Positions 5,789-6,579 of a DNA stretch of 6,579 nucleotides are shown piece after piece. The translations under genes and the position numbers were made by a program. The notes beneath the pieces were generated by a model. That model was given only the letters and a program-made list of their open reading frames with translations, did not search any database and had not been told where the DNA came from. Every line of letters starts with the position of its first letter. Within the stretch, counting starts at the first letter, position 1. Source of the stretch: an uncultured Muribaculum sp. (GTDB taxonomy: Bacteria; Bacteroidota; Bacteroidia; Bacteroidales; Muribaculaceae); the NCBI GenBank assembly GCA_947573015.1, contig CANPDS010000150.1, forward strand, positions 1 to 6,579, in the 5' to 3' direction.

Positions 5789-6579
5789 TTATGCCTCGGT
5801 GGCTTCGGGAGCAGCCTCTTCGGCTACTTCAGCCTCAACTTCAGCTGTAGCTTCCTCGTCGTTGCGACGTGCCACGCGACGACGGCCACGGGGTGCCTGT
5901 GCGGGAGCCTCTTCGCTTTCAGCGGGAGCGTCAGCCTTTTCAGCCTTGCGCTCTTCGAGGCCCTCTGCCATAGCGCTTACGATAGTGTCGAGGATGAGCT
6001 CGATTGACTTTGAAGCGTCGTCGTTGGCGGGGATTACGTAATCTACATCGTTGGGGTTGGAGTTGGTGTCGACCATTGCGAACACGGGAATGCCCAGACG
6101 GTTTGCCTCAGCTACTGCGATGTGCTCTTTGAGTACGTCAACTACGAAGAGTGCAGAGGGAAGACGGTTGAGGTCGGCGATAGAGCCGAGGGTCTTCTCA
6201 AGCTTTGCACGCTGACGGCTGATCTGGAGTTTCTCGCGCTTTGAGAGGTTGTCGAAAGTGCCATCCTTTGTCATCTTGTCGATGTTGGCCATCTTCTTCA
6301 CAGCCTTGCGGATTGTGGGGAAGTTGGTGAGCATACCACCGGGCCAGCGCTCGATGACGTAGGGCATATTGATCTGTGATGCCTTGTCGGCGATCACCTG
6401 TTTGGCCTGTTTTTTGGTGGCAACGAAGAGAACCTTCTTGCCAGCCTTTGCTATGCCTTTGAGAGCAGTCGCAGCTTCCTCAAGCTTTGCGGCTGTCTTG
6501 TAAAGGTCGATGATGTGGATACCATTGCGCTCCATGAAGATGTAGGGAGCCATTGCGGGGTTCCATTTGCGCTTGAGGT
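5789..6579 (-). CDS. rpsB: 30S ribosomal protein S2, missing its N-terminus at the right window edge
   Basis: A total of 262 codons plus stop are visible; the reading frame is open to the window edge, starting within LKRKWNPAMAPYIF. The ATG at 6551-6553 is therefore internal, and about 20 N-terminal residues lie outside. S2 sits on the back of the 30S subunit between head and body and is needed for S1 docking in many bacteria. S2 landmarks are FMERNGIHIIDLYKT, GKKVLFVATKKQAK, PYVIERWPGGMLTNFPTIRK, SKREKLQISRQRAKLEKTLG, LPSALFVVDV and GIPVFAMVDTNSNPNDVDYV, followed by IPANDDASKSI. After MAEGLEERKAEK the protein carries a roughly 48-residue Ala/Glu-rich tail (5789-5935) with a basic patch, PRGRRRVARR. 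The tail goes beyond the conserved fold. tsf follows after 37 nt. Confidence 0.98.
   Translation of the reverse strand, partial: LKRKWNPAMAPYIFMERNGIHIIDLYKTAAKLEEAATALKGIAKAGKKVLFVATKKQAKQVIADKASQINMPYVIERWPGGMLTNFPTIRKAVKKMANIDKMTKDGTFDNLSKREKLQISRQRAKLEKTLGSIADLNRLPSALFVVDVLKEHIAVAEANRLGIPVFAMVDTNSNPNDVDYVIPANDDASKSIELILDTIVSAMAEGLEERKAEKADAPAESEEAPAQAPRGRRRVARRNDEEATAEVEAEVAEEAAPEATEA

Noticed and set aside
5293..5850. Plus-strand open frame of 185 codons antisense to tsf and the rpsB end
   Set aside because: It lies entirely opposite highly conserved translation genes, and its composition is that of a reverse-frame shadow. No promoter or family resemblance was seen.
6551..6553. ATG at 6551-6553 as the start of rpsB
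   Set aside because: The frame continues upstream to the window edge with conserved S2 residues (KRKWNPA), so this Met is internal.

Overview
The window is a stretch of chromosome from a member of the Bacteroidota, most likely order Bacteroidales. Three things support this. The EF-Ts is of the long form, begins MAVTM and closely follows the Bacteroides-type sequence. One clear promoter matches the Bacteroidetes consensus (TTTG, 20 nt, TAnnTTTG). The start codons lack Shine-Dalgarno sequences and have AT-rich leaders instead. A Muribaculaceae-like gut organism is possible, but the family cannot be fixed from this sequence alone.

Every credible gene lies on the minus strand, so transcription runs from high to low coordinates. 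In that order: rpsB (30S protein S2, cut by the right edge, 5789-6579) and tsf (EF-Ts, 4759-5751) form the usual translation pair, 37 nt apart. A GC-rich hairpin at 4635-4673 closes this unit. A separate promoter (4559-4590) then drives a single-pass membrane coiled-coil protein of unknown function (3581-4525).

The gap at 3307-3580 carries no gene but is rich in structure. Next to the coiled-coil gene is a small hairpin (3557-3574). Beyond it is a REP-like palindrome with a GTAG head (3500-3540). Abutting that is a 144-bp element with 26-27 bp terminal inverted repeats flanked by TAA direct repeats (3351-3500), which looks like a MITE.

Below the gap is a membrane-transport group: an MgtC/SapB-family protein (2569-3306), a CPA2 cation:proton antiporter with two C-terminal RCK_C/TrkA_C domains (262-2547, 21 nt downstream), and the first 69 residues of a DMT/EamA-type transporter (1-207, 54 nt downstream). 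The spacing suggests one operon concerned with ion homeostasis, although no consensus promoter is visible in front of it.

No tRNA, rRNA, CRISPR array or phage gene was found. The coding content is ordinary housekeeping and transport. The parts most worth a second look are the stacked repeats at 3351-3540, the unrecognised coiled-coil protein, and the long charged C-terminal tail of S2.
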